Source of the DNA: Petrolisthes cinctipes
Taxonomy: Eukaryota; Arthropoda; Malacostraca; Decapoda; Porcellanidae
Direction: 5' to 3'
Assembly (NCBI GenBank): GCA_033782935.1
Contig: JAWQEG010000710.1
Location: forward strand, 3,348,001 to 3,412,000
DNA: 64,000 nucleotides
A program made the position numbers and the translations under genes. This document shows, one piece after another, positions 1-15,395 of the stretch. Positions within the stretch are counted from its first letter, which is position 1. Each line of letters starts with the position of its first letter. The notes beneath the pieces are model-generated. The model searched no databases, had not been told where the DNA came from, and saw only the letters and a program-made list of their open reading frames with translations.

Positions 1-3000
1 ACAGATCCCTTCTGGGACCCCTAAATATCGAATTTTCGGGTGTTTTGGGCCTTAATTTGAGATATCGACTTTTTGGCACCTAAAATATCGATTTTTAGCA
101 TGTTCTTAGCCTATATTTTGATAACAATCTAGCACTGAGTAGGCATGTACAGATCGCTTCTGGGACCCCAAAATATTGAATTTTCGGGTGTTTTGAGCCT
201 GAATTTGAGATATAAACGGGTACAGAAGATATATGCACATAATGACTTTGGGCATCTAAAATATCGATTTTCAGCATGTTTTGGGCATGTATTTTGAAAA
301 TACTCTAACACGGAGTAGGCATTTACAGATCGCTTCTGGGACCCCAAAATATCGAATTTTCGAGTGTTTTGGGACTGAATTTAAGATATCGCCTTTACGC
401 ACCTAAAATATCGATTTTTAGCATGTTTTGAGACTATATTTTGAAAATATTCTAGCACTGAGTAGGCATGTACAGATCGCTTCAGGGACCCAAAAATATC
501 GAATTTTCGGGTGATTTCAGAGTGAATTTGAGATATAAACGAGTACAGATGTTGCATGCACATATCGACTTTTGGGAACCGAAAATATCGTTTTCTGAGC
601 ATGTTTTGAGCCTATATTTTGAAAACATTCTACCACTGAGTAGGCATGTACAGATCGCTTCTGGGACCCCAAAATATCGAAATTTCAGGTGTTTAGGGCC
701 AGAATTTGAGATATAAACGGGTACAGAAGATGCATGCACATATCGACTTTTGGGCACCTAAAAGATCGATTTTCAGTATGTTTTTGGCCTGTATTTTGAA
801 AATACTCTAACACGGAGTATGCATGTACAGATCGTTTCTGGGACCCCTAAATATCGAATTTTCGGGTGTTTTGGGACTGAATTTGAAATATCGACTTTTT
901 GGCACCTAAATGATCGATTTTAAGCATGTTTTTAGCCTATATTTTTAAAATATTCTAGCACTGAGTAGGAATGTACAGATTGCTTCTGGGACCCCAAAAT
1001 ATTTAATTTTCGGGTGTGTTGAGCCTGAATTTGAGATATAAACGGGTACAGAAGATACATGCACATATTGACTTTGGGCATCTAGAATATCGATTTTCAG
1101 CATGTTTTGGGCATGTATTTTGAAAATACTCTAACACGAAGTAGGCATGTACAGATCGCTTCTGGGACCCCAAAATATCGAATTTTCGGGTGTTTTGAGC
1201 CTGAATTTGAGATATAAACGGGTACTGAAGATGCATGCACATATCGATTTTTGGGCACCTAAAACATCGATTTTGAGCATGTTTTGAGCCTATATTTTGA
1301 AAATATTCTAGCACTGAGTAGGCATGTACAGATCGCTTCTGGGACCCCATAATATCGAATTTTCGGGTGTTTTGGGCCTGAATTTGAGATATCGCCTTTA
1401 CGCACCTAAAATATCGATTTTTAGCATGTTTTGAGCCTATATTTTGAAAATATTCTAGCACTGAGTAGGCATGTACAGATCGCTTCTGGGACCCATAAAT
1501 ATCGAATTTTCGGGTGTTTTCAGCCTGAATTTGAGATATAAACGAGTACAGAAGTTGCATGCACATATCGACATTTGGGAACCGAAAATATCGATTTTGA
1601 GCATGTTATGAGCCTATATTTTGAAAACATTCTAACACTGACTAGGCATGTACAGATCGCTTCTGGGACCCCAAAATATCAAAGTTTAAGTGTTTAGGGC
1701 CAGAATTTGAGATATAAACGGGTACAGAAGATGCATGCACATATCGACTTTTGGGCACCTAAAAGATCGATTTTCAGTATGTTTTTGGCCTGTATTTTGA
1801 AAATACTATAACACGGAGTAGGCATGTACAGATCCCTTCTGGGACCCCTAAATATCGAATTTTCGGGTGTTTTGGGACTGAATTTGAGATATCGACTTTT
1901 TGGCACCTAAAATATCGATTTTTAGCATGTTCTTAGCCTATATTTTGATAATATTCTAGCACTGAGTAGGCATGTACAGATTGCTTCTGGGACCCCAAAA
2001 TATTGAATTTTCGGGTGTTTTGAGCCTGAATTTGAGATATAAACGGGTACAGAAGATACATGCACATATTGACTTTGGGCATCTATAATATCGATTTTCA
2101 GCATGTTTTGGGCCTGTATTATGAAAATACTCTAACACGGAGTAGGCATGTACAGATCGCTTCTGGGACCCCAAAATATCGAATTTTCGGGTGTTTAGGG
2201 CCAGAATTTGAGATATAAACGGGTACTGAAGATTCATGCACATATCGACTTTTGGGCACCTAAAACATCGATTTTGAGCATGTTTTGGGCCTGTATTTTG
2301 AAAATACTCTAACACGAAGTAGGCATGTACAGATCGCTTAAGGGACCCCAAAATATCGAATTTTCTGGTGTTTTGGGCCTGAATTTGAAATATCGCCTTT
2401 ACGCACCTAAAAGATCGATTTTCAGTATGTTTTTGGCCTGTATTTTGAAAATACTCTAACACGGAGTAGGCATGTACAGATCGCTTCAGGGACCCCTAAA
2501 TATCGAATTTTCGGGTGTTTTGGGCCTTAATTTGAGATATCGACTTTTTGGCACCTAAAATATCGATTTTTAGCATGTTTTGAGCCTATATTTTGAAAAC
2601 ATTCTAGCACTGAGTAGGCATGTACAGATCGCTTCAGGGACCCCAAAATATTGAATTTTCGGGTGTTTTGAGCCTGAATTTGAGATATAAACGGGTACAG
2701 AAGATATATGCACATAATGACTTTGGGCATCTAAAATATCGATTTTCAGCATGTTTTGGGCATGTATTTTGAAAATACTCTAACACGGAGTAGGCATGTA
2801 CAGATCGCTTCTGGGACCCCATAATATCGAATTTTCGGGTGTTTTGGGCCTGAATTTGATATATCGCCTTTACGCACCTAAAATATCGATTTTTAGCATG
2901 TTTTGAAACTATATTTTGAAAATATTCTAGCACTGAGTAGGCATGTACAGAACGCTTCTGGGACCCCAAAATATCGAATTTTCGGGTGTTTTAAGCTTGA

Positions 3001-6000
3001 ATTTGAGATATAAACGAGTAGAGAAGTTGCATGCACATATCGACTTTTGGGCACCTAAAATATCGATTTTCAGCATGTTTTGGGCATGTATTTTGAAAAT
3101 ACTCTAACACGGAGTAGGCATTTACAGATCGCTTCTGGGACCCCATAATATCGAATTTTCGAGTGTTTTGGGACTGAATTTAAGATATCGCCTTTACGCA
3201 CCTAAAATATCGATTTTTAGCATGTTTTGAGACTATATTTTGAAAATATTCTAGCACTGAGTAGGCATGTACAGATCGCTTCATGGACCCAAAAATATCG
3301 AATTTTCGGGTGATTTCAGCCTGAATTTGAGATATAAACGAGTACAGATGTTGCATGCACATATCGACTTTTGGGAACCGAAAATATCGTTTTCTGAGCA
3401 TGTTTTGAGCCTATATTTTGAAAACATTCTAACACTGAGTAGGCATGTACAGATCGCTTCTGGGACCCCAAAATATCGAAATTTCAGGTGTTTAGGGCCA
3501 GAATTTGAGATATAAACGGGTACAGAAGATGCATGCACATATCGACTTTTGGAACACCTAAAAGATCGATTTCCAGTATGTTTTTGGCCTGTATTTTGAA
3601 AATACTCTAACACGGAGTAGGCATGTACAGATCGCTTCTGGGACCCCTAAATATCGAATTTTCGGGTGTTTTGGGCCTTAATTTGAGATATCGACTTTTT
3701 GGCACCTAAAATATCGATTTTTAGCATGTTTTTAGCCTATATTTTGAAAATATTCTAGCACTGAGTAGGCATGTACAGATTGCTTCTGGGACCGCAAAAT
3801 ATTGAATTTTCGGGTATTTAGGGCCTGAATTTGAGATATAAACGGGTACAGAAGATGCATGCACATATCGACTTTTGGGCACCTAAAAGATCGATTTTCA
3901 GTATGTTTTTGGCCTGTATTTTGAAAATACTCTAACACGGAGTAGGCATGTACAGATCGCTTCTGGGACCCCTAAATATCGAATTTTCGGGTGTTTTGGG
4001 ACTGAATTTGAGATATCGACTTTTTGGCACCTAAATGATCGATTTTAAGCATGTTTTTAGCCTATATTTTGAAAATATTCTAGCACTGAGTAGGAATGTA
4101 CAGATTGCTTCTGGGACCCCAAAATATTTAATTTTCGGGTGTTTTGAGCCTGAATTTGAGATATAAACGGGTACAGAAGATACATGCACATATTGACTTT
4201 GGGCATCTAGAATATCGATTTTCAGCATGTTTTGGGCATGTATTTTGAAAATACTCTAACACGAAGTAGGCATGTACAGATCGCTTCTGGGACCCCAAAA
4301 TATCGAATTTTCGGGTGTTTTGAGCCTGAATTTGAGATATAAACGGGTACTGAAGATGCATGCACATATCGATTTTTGGGCACCTAAAACATCGATTTTG
4401 AGCATGTTTTGAGCCTATATTTTGAAAATATTCTAGCACTGAGTAGGCATGTACAGATCGCTTCTGGGCCCCATAATATCGAATTTTCGGGTGTTTTGGG
4501 CCTGAATTTGAGATATCGCCTTTACGCACCTAAAATATCGATTTTTAGCATGTTTTGAGCCTATATTTTGAAAATATTCTAGCACTGAGTAGGCATGTAC
4601 AGATCGCTTCTGGGACCCAAAAATATCGAATTTTCGGGTGTTTTCAGCCTGAATTTGAGATATAAACGAGTACAGAAGTTGCATGCACATATCGACTTTT
4701 GGGAACCGAAAATATCGATTTTGAGCATGTTATGAGCCTATATTTTGAAAACATTCTAACACTGAGTAGGCATGTACAGATCGCTTCTGGGACCCCAAAA
4801 TATCAAAGTTTAAGTGTTTAGGGCCAGAATTTGAGATATAAACGGGTACAGAAGATACATGCACATATTGACTTTGGGCATCTATAACATCGATTTTCAG
4901 CATGTTTTGGCCCTGTATTATGAAAATACTCTAACACGGAGTAGGCATGTACAGATCGCTTCTGGGACCCCAAAATATCGAATTTTCGGGTGTTTAGGGC
5001 CAGAATTTGAGATATAAACGGGTACTGAAGATGCATGCACATATCGACTTTTGGGCACCTAAAACATCGATTTTGAGCATGTTTTGGGCCTGTATTTTGA
5101 AAATACTCTAACACGGAGTAGGCATGTACAGATCGCTTAAGGGACCCCAAAATATCGAATTTTCTGGTGTTTTGGGCCTGAATTTGAAATATCGCCTTTA
5201 CGCACCTAAAAGATCGATTTTCAGTATGTTTTTGGCCTGTATTTTGAAAATACTCTAACACGGAGTAGGCATGTACAGATCGCTTCTGGGACCCTTAAAT
5301 ATCGAATTTTCGGGTGTTTTGGGCCTTAATTTGAGATATCGACTTTTTGGCACCTAAAATATCGATTTTTAGCATGTTTTGAGCCTATATTTTGAAAACA
5401 TTCTAGCACTGAGTAGGCATGTACAGATCGCTTCTGGGACCCCAAAATATCGAAATTTCAGGTGTTTAGGGCCTGAATTTGAGATATAAACGGGTACAGA
5501 AGATGCATGCACATATCGGCTTTTGGGCTCCTAAAAGATCGATTTTCAGTATGTTTTTGGCCTGTATTTTGAAAATACCATAACACGGAGTAGGCATGTA
5601 CAGATCCCTTCTGGGACCCCTAAATATCGAATTTTCGGGTGTTTTGGGATTGAATTTGAGATATCGACTTTTTGGCACCTAAAATATCGATTTTTAGCAT
5701 GTTTTTAGCCTATATTTTGATAATATTCTAGCACTGAGTAGGCATGTACAGATTGCTTCTGGGACCCCAAAATATTGAATTTTCGGGTGTTTTGAGCCTG
5801 AATTTGAGATATAAACGGGTACAGAAGATAAATGCACATATTGACTTTGGGCATCTAAAATATCGATTTCCAGCATGTTTTGGGCCTGTATTATGAAAAT
5901 ACTCTAACACGGAGTAGGCATGTACAGATCGCTTCTGGGACCCCAAAATATCGAATTTTCGGGTGTTTAGGGCAAGAATTTGAAATATCGCCTTTACGCA

Positions 6001-7150
6001 CCAAAAAGATCGATTTTCAGTATGTTTTTGGCCTGTATTTTGAAAATACTCTAACACGGAGTAGGCATGTACAGATCGCTTCTGGGACCCATAAATATCG
6101 AATTTTCGGGTGTTTTGGGCCTTAATATGAGATATCGACTTTTTGGCACCTAAAATATCGATTTTTAGCTTGTTTTGAGCCTATATTTTGAAAACATTCT
6201 AGCACTGAGTAGGCATGTACAGATCGCTTCGGAGACCCCAAAATATTGAATTTTCGGGTGTTTTGAGCCTGAATTTGAGATATAAACGGGTACAGAAGAT
6301 ATATGCACATAATGACTTTGGGCATCTAAAATATCGATTTTCAGCATGTTTTGGGCATGTATTTTGAAAATACTCTAACACGGAGTAGGCATGTACAGAT
6401 AGCTTCTGGGACCCCATAATATCGAATTTTCGGGTGTTTTGGGCCTGAATTTAATATATCGCCTTTACGCACCTAAAATATCGATTTTTAGCATGTTTTG
6501 AAACTATATTTTGAAAATATTCTAGCACTGAGTAGGCATGTACAGAACGCTTCTGGGACCCCAAAATATCGAATTTTCGGGTGTTTTAAGCTTGAATTTG
6601 AGATATAAACGAGAAGAGAAGTTGCATGCACATATCGAATTTTGTGCACCTAAAATATCGATTTTCAGCATGTTTTGGGCATGTATTTTGAAAATACTCT
6701 AACACGGAGTAGGCATGTACAGATCGCTTCTGGGACCCCATAATATCGAATTTTCGAGTGTTTTGGGACTGAATTTAAGATATCGCCTTTACTCACCTAA
6801 AATATCGATTTTTATCATGTTTTGAGACTATATTTTAAAAATATTCTAGCACTGAGTAGGCATGTACAGATCGCTTCAGGGACCCAAAAATATCGAATTT
6901 TCGGGTGATTTCAGCCTGAATTTGAGATATAAACGAGTACAGATGTTGCATGCACATATCGACTTTTGGGAACCGAAAATATCGTTTTCTGAGCATGTTT
7001 TTGAGCCTATATTTTGAAAACATTCTAACACTGAGTAGGCATGTACAGATCGCTTCTGGGACCCCAAAATATCGAAATTTCAGGTGTTTAGGGCCAGAAT
7101 TTGAGATATAAACGGGTACAGAAGATGCATGCACTTATCGACTTTTGGAA
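1..7150 (-). repeat. Older nested duplications, 2.5-3.8 kb offsets
   Basis: Stretches recur at changing offsets: bases near 95 recur at 2,570 (2,475), near 381 at 3,180 (2,799), near 1,140 at 4,265 (3,125), near 1,694-2,100 at 5,466-5,876 (3,772), and near 2,527 at 6,122 (3,595). The offsets differ from one another by about 324, 647 or 177 bp, that is by whole monomers or long+short pairs. This fits one duplicated segment of several kilobases later altered by gain and loss of monomers. Copies differ at scattered bases, so the event is older than those at 18-34 kb. Confidence 0.75.
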
Positions 7151-7388
7151 CACCTAAAAGATCGACTTCCAGTATGTTTTTGGCCTGTATTTTGAAAATA
7201 CAATAACACGGAGTAGGCATGTACAGATCCCTTCTGGGACCCCTAAATATCGAATTTTCGGGTGTTTTGGGATTGAATTTGAGATATCGACTTTTTGGAT
7301 CTAAAATATCGATTTTTAGCATGTTTTTAGCCTATATTTTGATAATATTCTAGCACTGAGTAGGCATGTACAGATTGCTTCTGGGACC

Positions 7389-8682
7389 CCAAAATATTGA
7401 ATTTTCGGGTGTTTTGAGCCTGAATTTGAGATATAAACGGGTACAGAAGATACATGCACATATTGACTTTGGGTATCTAAAATATCGATTTTCAGCATGT
7501 TTTGGTCCTGTATTTTGAAAATACTCTAAAACGGAGTAGGCATGTACAGATTGCTTCTGGGACCCCAAAATATTGAATTTTCGGGTGTTTTAAGCCTGAA
7601 TTTGAGATATAAACGGGTACAGAAGATACATGCACATATTGACTTTGGGCATCTAAAATATCGATTTTCAGCATGTTTTGGGCCTGTATTATGAAAATAC
7701 TCTAACACGGAGTAGGCATGTACAGATCGCTTCTGGGACCCCAAAATATCGAATTTTCGGGTGTTTAGTGCCAGAATTTGAAATATCGCCTTTACGCACC
7801 TAAAAGATCGATTTTCAGTATGATTTTGGCCTGTATTTTGAAAATACTCTAACACGGAGTAGGCATGTACAGATCGCTTCTGGGACCCATAAATATCGAA
7901 TTTTCGGGTGTTTTGGGCCTTAATTTGAGATATCGACTTTTTGGCACCTAAAATATCGATTTTTAGCTTGTTTTGAGCCTATATTTTGAAAACATTCTAG
8001 CACTGAGTAGGCATGTACAGATCGCTTCTGAGACCCCAAAATATTGAATTTTCGGGTGTTTTGAGCCTGAATTTGAGATATAAACGGGTACAGAAGATAC
8101 ATGCACATATTGACTTTGGGTATCTAAAATATCGATTTTCAGCATGTTTTGGTCCTGTATTTTGAAAATACTCTAAAACGGAGTAGGCATGTACAGATTG
8201 CTTCTGGGACCCCAAAATATTGAATTTTCGGGTGTTTTAAGCCTGAATTTGAGATATAAACGGGTACAGAAGATACATGCACATATTGACTTTGGGCTTC
8301 TAAAATATCGATTTTCAGCATGTTTTGGGCCTGTATTATGAAAATACTCTAACACGGAGTAGGCATGTACAGATCGCTTCTGGGACCCCAAAATATCGAA
8401 TTTTCGGGTGTTTAGTGCCAGAATTTGAAATATCGCCTTTACGCACCTAAAAGATCGATTTTCAGTATGATTTTGGCCTGTATTTTGAAAATACTCTAAC
8501 ACGGAGTAGGCATGTACAGATCGCTTCTGGGACCCATAAATATCGAATTTTCGGGTGTTTTGGGCCTTAATTTGAGATATCGACTTTTTGGCACCTAAAA
8601 TATCGATTTTTAGCTTGTTTTGAGCCTATATTTTGAAAACATTCTAGCACTGAGTAGGCATGTACAGATCGCTTCTGGGACC
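7389..8682 (-). repeat. Tandem duplication, 647-bp unit (2 long + 2 short)
   Basis: 7,389-8,035 and 8,036-8,682 are nearly the same. Shared rare marks include TTTAGCTTGTTTTGAG after GACCCATAAATATCG, GTTTAGTGCCAG, and TTTTGGTCCTG with ACTCTAAAACGGAG. The exchange point lies within a shared CCCCAAAATAT. The unit equals two long plus two short monomers. Confidence 0.85.
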
Positions 8683-9579
8683 CCAAAATATCGAATTTTC
8701 GGGTGTTTAGTGCCAGAATTTGAAATATCGCCTTTACGCACCTAAAAGATCGATTTTCAGTATGTTTTTGGCCTGTATTTTGAAAATACTATAACACGGA
8801 GTAGGCATGTACAGATCCCTTCTGGGACCCCTAAATATCGAATTTTTGGGTGTTTTGGGATTGAATTTGAGATATCGACTTTTTCGCACCTAAAATATCG
8901 ATTTTTAGCATGTTTTTAGCCTATATTTTGATAATATTCTAGCACTGAGTAGGCATGTACAGATTGCTTCTGGGACCCTAAAATATTGAATTTTCGGGTG
9001 TTTTGAGCCTGAATTTGAGATATAAACGGGTACAGAAGATACATGCACATATTGACTTTGGGTATCTAAAATATCGATTTTCAGCATGTTTTGGTCCTGT
9101 ATTATGAAAATACTCTAACACGGAGTAGGCATGTACAGATCGCTTCTGGGACCCCAAAATATCGAATTTTAGGGTGTGTAGGGCAAGAATTTGAGATATA
9201 AACGGGTACTGAAGATGCATGCACATATCGACTTTTGGGCACCTTAAACATCGATTTTGAGCATGTTTTGGGCCTGTATTTTGAAAATACTCTTACACGG
9301 AGTAGGCATGTACAGATCGCTTAAGGGACCCCAAAATATAGAATTTTCTGGTGTTTTGGGCCTGAATTTGAAATATCGCCTTTACGAACCTAAAAGATCG
9401 ATTTTCAGTATGTTTTTGGCCTGTATTTTGAAAATACTCTAACACGGAGTAGGCATGTACAGATCGCTTCTGGGACCCATAAATATCGAATTTTCGGGTG
9501 TTTTGGGCCTTAATTTGAGATATCGACTTTTTGGCACCTAAAATATCGATTTTTAGCATGTTTTGAGCCTATATTTTGA

Positions 9580-11540
9580 AAACATTCTAGCACTGAGAAG
9601 GCATGTACAGATCGCTTCTGGGACCCAAAAATATAGAATTTTCGGGTGTTTTCAGCCTGAATTTGAGATATAAACGAGTACAGAAGTTGCATGCACATAT
9701 CGACTTTTGGGAACCGAAAATATCGATTTTGAGCATATTTTGAGCCTATATTTTGAAAACATTCTAACACTGAGTAGGCATGTACAGATCGCTTCTGGGA
9801 CCCCCAAAAATCGAAATTTCAGGTGTTTAGGGCCAGAATTTGAGATATAAACGGGTACAGAAGATGCATGCACATATCGACTTTTGGGCACCTAAAAGAT
9901 CGATTTTCAGTATGTTTTTGGCCTGTATTTTGAAAATACTATAACACGGAGTAGGCATGTACAGATCGCTTCTGGGACCCCTAAATATCGAATTTTCGGG
10001 TGTTTTGGGACTGAATTTGAGATATCGACTTTTTGGCACCTAAAATATCGATTTTTAGCATGTTTTTAGCCTATATTTTGATAATATTCTAGCACTGAGT
10101 AGGCATGTACAGATTGCTTCTGGGACCCCAAAATATTGAATTTTCGGGTGTTTTGAGCCTGAATTTGAGATATAAACGGGTACAGAAGATACATGCACAT
10201 ATTGACTTTGGGCATCTAAAATATCGATTTTCAGCATGTTTTGGGCCTGTATTATGAAAATACTCTAACACGGAGTAGGCATGTACAGATCGCTTCTGGG
10301 ACCCCAAAATATCGAATTTTCGTGTGTTTAGTGCCAGAATTTGAAATATCGCCTTTACGCACCTAAAATATCGATTTTCAGTATGTTTTTGGCCTGTATT
10401 TTGAAAATACTCTAACACGGAGTAGGCATGTACAAATCGCTTCTGGGACCCCATAATATCGAATTTTCGGGTGTTTTGGGCCTGAATTTGATATATAGCC
10501 TTTACGCACCTAAAATATCGATTTTTAGCATGTTTTGAGACTATTTTTTGAAAATATTCTAGCACTGAGTAGGCATGTACAGAACGCTTCTGGGACCCCA
10601 AAATATCGAATTTTCGGGTGTTTTAAGCTTGAATTTGAGATATAAACGAGTAGAGAAGTTGCATGCACATATCGACTTTTGGGCACCTAAAATATCGATT
10701 TTCAGCATGTTTTGGGCATGTATTTTGAAAATACTCTAACACGGAGTAGGCATGTACAGATCGCTTCTGGGACCACATAATATCGAATTTTCGGGTGTTT
10801 TGGGTCTGAATTTAAGATATCGGCTTTACGCACCTAAAATATCGATTTTTAGCATGTTTTGAGACTATATTTTGAAAATATTCTAGCACTGAGTAGGCAT
10901 GTACAGATCGCTTTTGGGACCCAAAATTATCGAATTTTCGGGTGATTTCAGCCTGAATTTGAGATATAAACGAGTACAGATGTTGCATGCACATATCGAC
11001 TTTTGGGAACCGAAAATATCGTTTTTGAGCATGTTTTGAGCCTATATTTTGAAAACATTCTAACACTGAGTAGGCATGTACAGATCGCTTCTGGGACCCC
11101 AAAATATCGAAATTTCAGGTGTTTAGGGCCAGAATTTGAGATATAAACGGGTACAGAAGATGCATGCACATATCGACTTTTGGGCACCTAAAAGATCGAT
11201 TTTCAGTATGTTTTTGGCCTGTACTTTGAAAATACTATAACACGGAGTAGGCATGTACAGATCCCTTCTGGGACCCCTAAATATCGAATTTTCGGGTGTT
11301 TTGGGATTGAATTTGAGATATCGACTTTTTGGCACCTAAAATATCGATTTTTAGCATGTTTTTAGCCTATATTTTGATAATATTCTAGCACTGAGTAGGC
11401 ATTTACAGATTGCTTCTGGGACCCCAAAATATTGAATTTTCGGGTGTTTTGAGCCTGAATTTGAGATATAAACGGGTACAGAAGATACATGCACATATTG
11501 ACTTTGGGTATCTAAAATATCGATTTTCAGCATGTTTTGG
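9580..11540 (-). repeat. Tandem duplication, 1,296-bp offset (4 long + 4 short)
   Basis: 9,652-10,239 recurs at 10,948-11,535, an offset of exactly 1,296 bp. The copies share the order of monomer subtypes, including TTTCAGCCTGAATTTGAG...GAGTACAG and the GGGACTG/GGGATTG short monomer. Single-base differences are scattered. 1,296 is four long+short pairs of 324. Beyond 11,540 similarity moves to about 8,905-9,300 at an offset of 2,446 bp, marking a second exchange. Confidence 0.75.
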
Positions 11541-12559
11541 TCCTGTATTATGAAAATACTCTAACACGGAGTAGGCATGTACAGATCGCTTCTGGGACCC
11601 CAAAATATCGAATTTTCGGGTGTGTAGGGCAAGAATTTGAGATATAAACGGGTACTGAAGATGAATGCACATATCGACTTTTGGGCACCTTAAACATCGA
11701 TTTTGAGCATGTTTTGGGCCTGTATTTTGAAAATACTCTAACACGGAGTAGGCATGTACAGATCGATAAAGGGACCCCAAAATATCGAATTTTCTGGTGT
11801 TTTGGGCCTGAATTTGAAATATCGCCTTTACGCACCTAAAAGATCGATTTTAAGTATGTTTTTGGCCTGTATTTTGAAAATATTCTAACACGGAGTAAGC
11901 ATGTACAGATCGCTTCTGGGACCCATAAATATCGAATTTTCGGGTGTTTTGGGACTTAATTTGAGATATCGACTTTTTGGCACCTAAAATATCGATTTTT
12001 AGCATGTTTTGAGTCTATATTTTGAAAACATTCTAGCACTGAGTAGGCATGTACAGATCGCTTCTGGGGCCCCAAAATATTGAATTTTCGGGTGTTTTGA
12101 GCTTGAATTTGAGATATAAACGGGTACAGAAGATACATGCACATAATGACTTTGGGCATCTAAAATATTGATTTTCAGCATGTTTTGGGAATGTATTTTG
12201 AAAATACTCTAACACGGAGTAGGCATGTACAGATCGCTTCTGGGACCCCATAATATCGAATTTTCGGGTGTTTTGGGCCTGAATTTGATATATCGCCTTT
12301 ACGCACCTAAAATATCGATTTTTAGCATGTTTTGAGACTATATTTTGAAAATATTCTAGCACTGAGTAGGCATGTACAGATCGCTTCTGGGACCCCAAAA
12401 TATCGAATTTTCGGGTGTTTTGAGCTTGAATTTGAGATATAAACGAGTAGAGAAGTTGCATGCACATATCGACTTTTGGGCACCTAAAATATCGATTTTC
12501 AGCATGTTTTGGGCATGTATTTTGAAAATACTCTAACACGGAGTAGGCATGTACAGATC

Positions 12560-15395
12560 GCTTCTGGGACCCCATAATATCGAATTTTCGGGTGTTTTGG
12601 GCCTGAATTTGAGATATCGCCTTTACGCACCTAAAATATCGATTTTTAGCATGTTTTGTGACTATATTTTGAAAATATTCTAGCACTGAGTAGGCATGTA
12701 CAGATCGCTTCTGGGACCCCAAAATATCGAATTTTCGGGTGTTTTCAGCCTGAATTTGAGATATAAACGAGTACAGAAGTTGCATGCACATATCGACTTT
12801 TGGGCACCTAAAATATCGATTTTGAGCATGTTTTGAGCCTATATTTTGAAAACATTCTAGCACTGAGTAGGCATGTACAAATCGCTTCTAGGACCCCTAA
12901 ATATCGAAATTTCGGGTGTTTAGGGCCAGAATTTGAGATATAAACGGGTACAGAAGATGCATGCACATATCGACTTTTGGGCACCTAAAAGATCGATTTT
13001 CAGTATGTTTTTGGAATGTATTTTGTAAATACTCTAACACGGAGTAGGCATGTACAGATCCCTTCTGGGACCCCTAAATATTGAATTTTCGGGTGTTTTG
13101 GGACTGAATTTGAGATATCGAATTTTTAGCACTTAAAATATCGATTTTTAGCATGTTTTTAGCCTATATTTTGATAATATTCTAGCACTGAGTAGGCATG
13201 TACAGATTGCTTTTGGGACCCAAAAATATTGAATTTTCAAGTGTTTTGAGACTGAATTTGAGATATAAACGGGTACAGAAGATACATGCACATATTGACT
13301 TTGGGCATCTAAAATATCGATTTTGAGCATGTTTTGGGCCTGTATTTTGAAAATACTCTAACACGGAGTAGGCATGTAAAGATCGCTTCTGGGACCCCAA
13401 AATATCGAATTTTCGGGTGTTTTGAGCCTGAATTAGATATATAAACGGGTACTGAAGATACATGCACATATCGACTTTTGGGCACCTAAAACATCGATTT
13501 TGAGCTTTTTTTTATGCCTGTATTTTGAAAATACTCTAACACGGAGTAGGCATGTACAGATCGCTTCTGGGACCCCAAAATATCGAATTTTCAGGTGTTT
13601 TGGGCCTGAATTTGAGATATCGCCTTTACGCACCTAAAATATCGATTTTTAGCATGTTTTGAGCCTATATTTTGAAAATATTCTACCACTGAGTAGGCAT
13701 GTACAGATCGCTTCTGGAACCCCTAAATATCGAATTTTCGGGTGTTTTGGGACTTAATTTGAGATATCGACTTTTTGGCACCTAAAATATCGATTTTTAG
13801 CATGTTTTGAGCCTATATTTTGAAAACATTCTAGCACTGAGTAGGCATGTACAGATCGCTTCTGGGACCCCAAAATATTGAATTTTCGGGTGTTTTGAGC
13901 CCGAATTTGAGATATAAACGAGTACAGAAGTTGCATGCACATATCGACTTTTGGGCACCTAAAATATCGATTTTGAGCATGTTTTGAGCTTATATTTTGA
14001 AAACATTCTAGCACTGAGTAGGCATGTACAGATCGCTTCTGGGACCCCATAATATCGAATTTTCGGGTGTTTTGGGCCTGAATTTGAGATATCGCCTTTA
14101 CGCACATGAAATATCGATTTTTAGCATATTTTGTGACTATATTTTGAAAATATTCTAGCACTGAGTAGGCATGTACAGATCGCTTCTGGGACCCCAAAAT
14201 ATCGAATTTTCGGGTGTTTTCAGCCTGAATTTGAGATATAAACGAGTACAGAAGTTGCATGCACATATCGACTTTTGGGCACCTAAAATATCGATTTTGA
14301 GCATGTTTTGAGCCTATATTTTGAAAACATTCTAGCACTGAGTAGGCATGTACAAATCGCTTCTAGGACCCCTAAATATCGAAATTTCGGGTGTTTAGGG
14401 CCAGAATTTGAGATATAAATGGGTACAGAAGATGCATGCACATATCGACTTTTGGGCACCTAAAAGATCGATTTTCAGTATGTTTTTGGAATGTATTTTG
14501 TAAATACTCTAACACGGAGTAGGCATGTACAGATCCCTTCTGGGACCCCTAAATATTGAATTTTCGGGTGTTTTGGGACTGAATTTGAGATATCGAATTT
14601 TTGGCACTTAAAATATCGATTTTTAGCATGTTTTTAGCCTATATTTTGATAATATTCTAGCACTGAGTAGGCATGTACAGATTGCTTTTGGGACCCCAAA
14701 ATATTGAATTTTCAAGTGTTTTGAGACTGAATTTGAGATATAAACGGGTACAGAAGATACATGCACATATTGACTTTGGGCATCTAAAATATCGATTTTA
14801 AGCATGTTTTGGGGCTGTATTTTGAAAATACTCTAACACGGAGTAGGCATGTAAAGATCGCTTCTGGGACCCCAAAATATCGAATTTTCGGGTGTTTTGA
14901 GCCTGAATTAGATATATAAACGGGTACTGAAGATACATGCACATATCGACTTTTGGGCACCTAAAACATCGATTTTGAGCTTTTTTTTATGCCTGTATTT
15001 TGAAAAATACTCTAACACGGAGTAGGCATGTACAGATCGCTTCTGGGACCCCAAAATATCGAATTTTCAGGTGTTTTGGGCCTGAATTTGAGATATCGCC
15101 TTTACGCACCTAAAATATCGATTTTTAGCATGTTTTGAGCCTATATTTTGAAAATATTCTAGCACTGAGTAGGCATGTACAGATCGCTTCTGGAACCCCT
15201 AAATATCGAATTTTCGGGTGTTTTGGGCCTTAATTTGAGATATCGACGTTTTGGCACCTAAAATATCGATTTTTAGCATGTTTTGAGCCTATATTTTGAA
15301 AACATTCTAGCACTGAGTAGGCATGTACAGATCGCTTCTGGGACCCCAAAATATTGAATTTTCGGGTGTTTTGAGCCCGAATTTGAGATATAAAC
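12560..15395 (-). repeat. Tandem duplication, 1,475-bp unit
   Basis: Bases from about 12,560 recur at about 14,035 and stay aligned to about 13,920/15,395. Diagnostic marks present in both copies are GTACAAATCGCTTCTAGGACC (12,873 and 14,348), GCATGTAAAGATCG, the eight-T variant GAGCTTTTTTTTATGCC, and GCTTCTGGAACCCC. The same unit reappears at 22,985-25,560, and parts of it near 28.6, 30.7 and 32.4 kb, so it is one higher-order unit spread over 20 kb. Confidence 0.85.
13490..13530 (-). repeat. Monomer variant with an eight-T run
   Basis: Here GAGCTTTTTTTTATGCCTG replaces the usual GAGCATGTTTTGGGCCTG. The same variant appears near 14,982, 23,612, 25,087, 29,185, 31,012 and 33,018, always in the left domain and once per higher-order unit of the 1,475/1,828/2,005-bp type. 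It was not seen in the right domain, so it is a useful tag for one unit lineage. Confidence 0.85.
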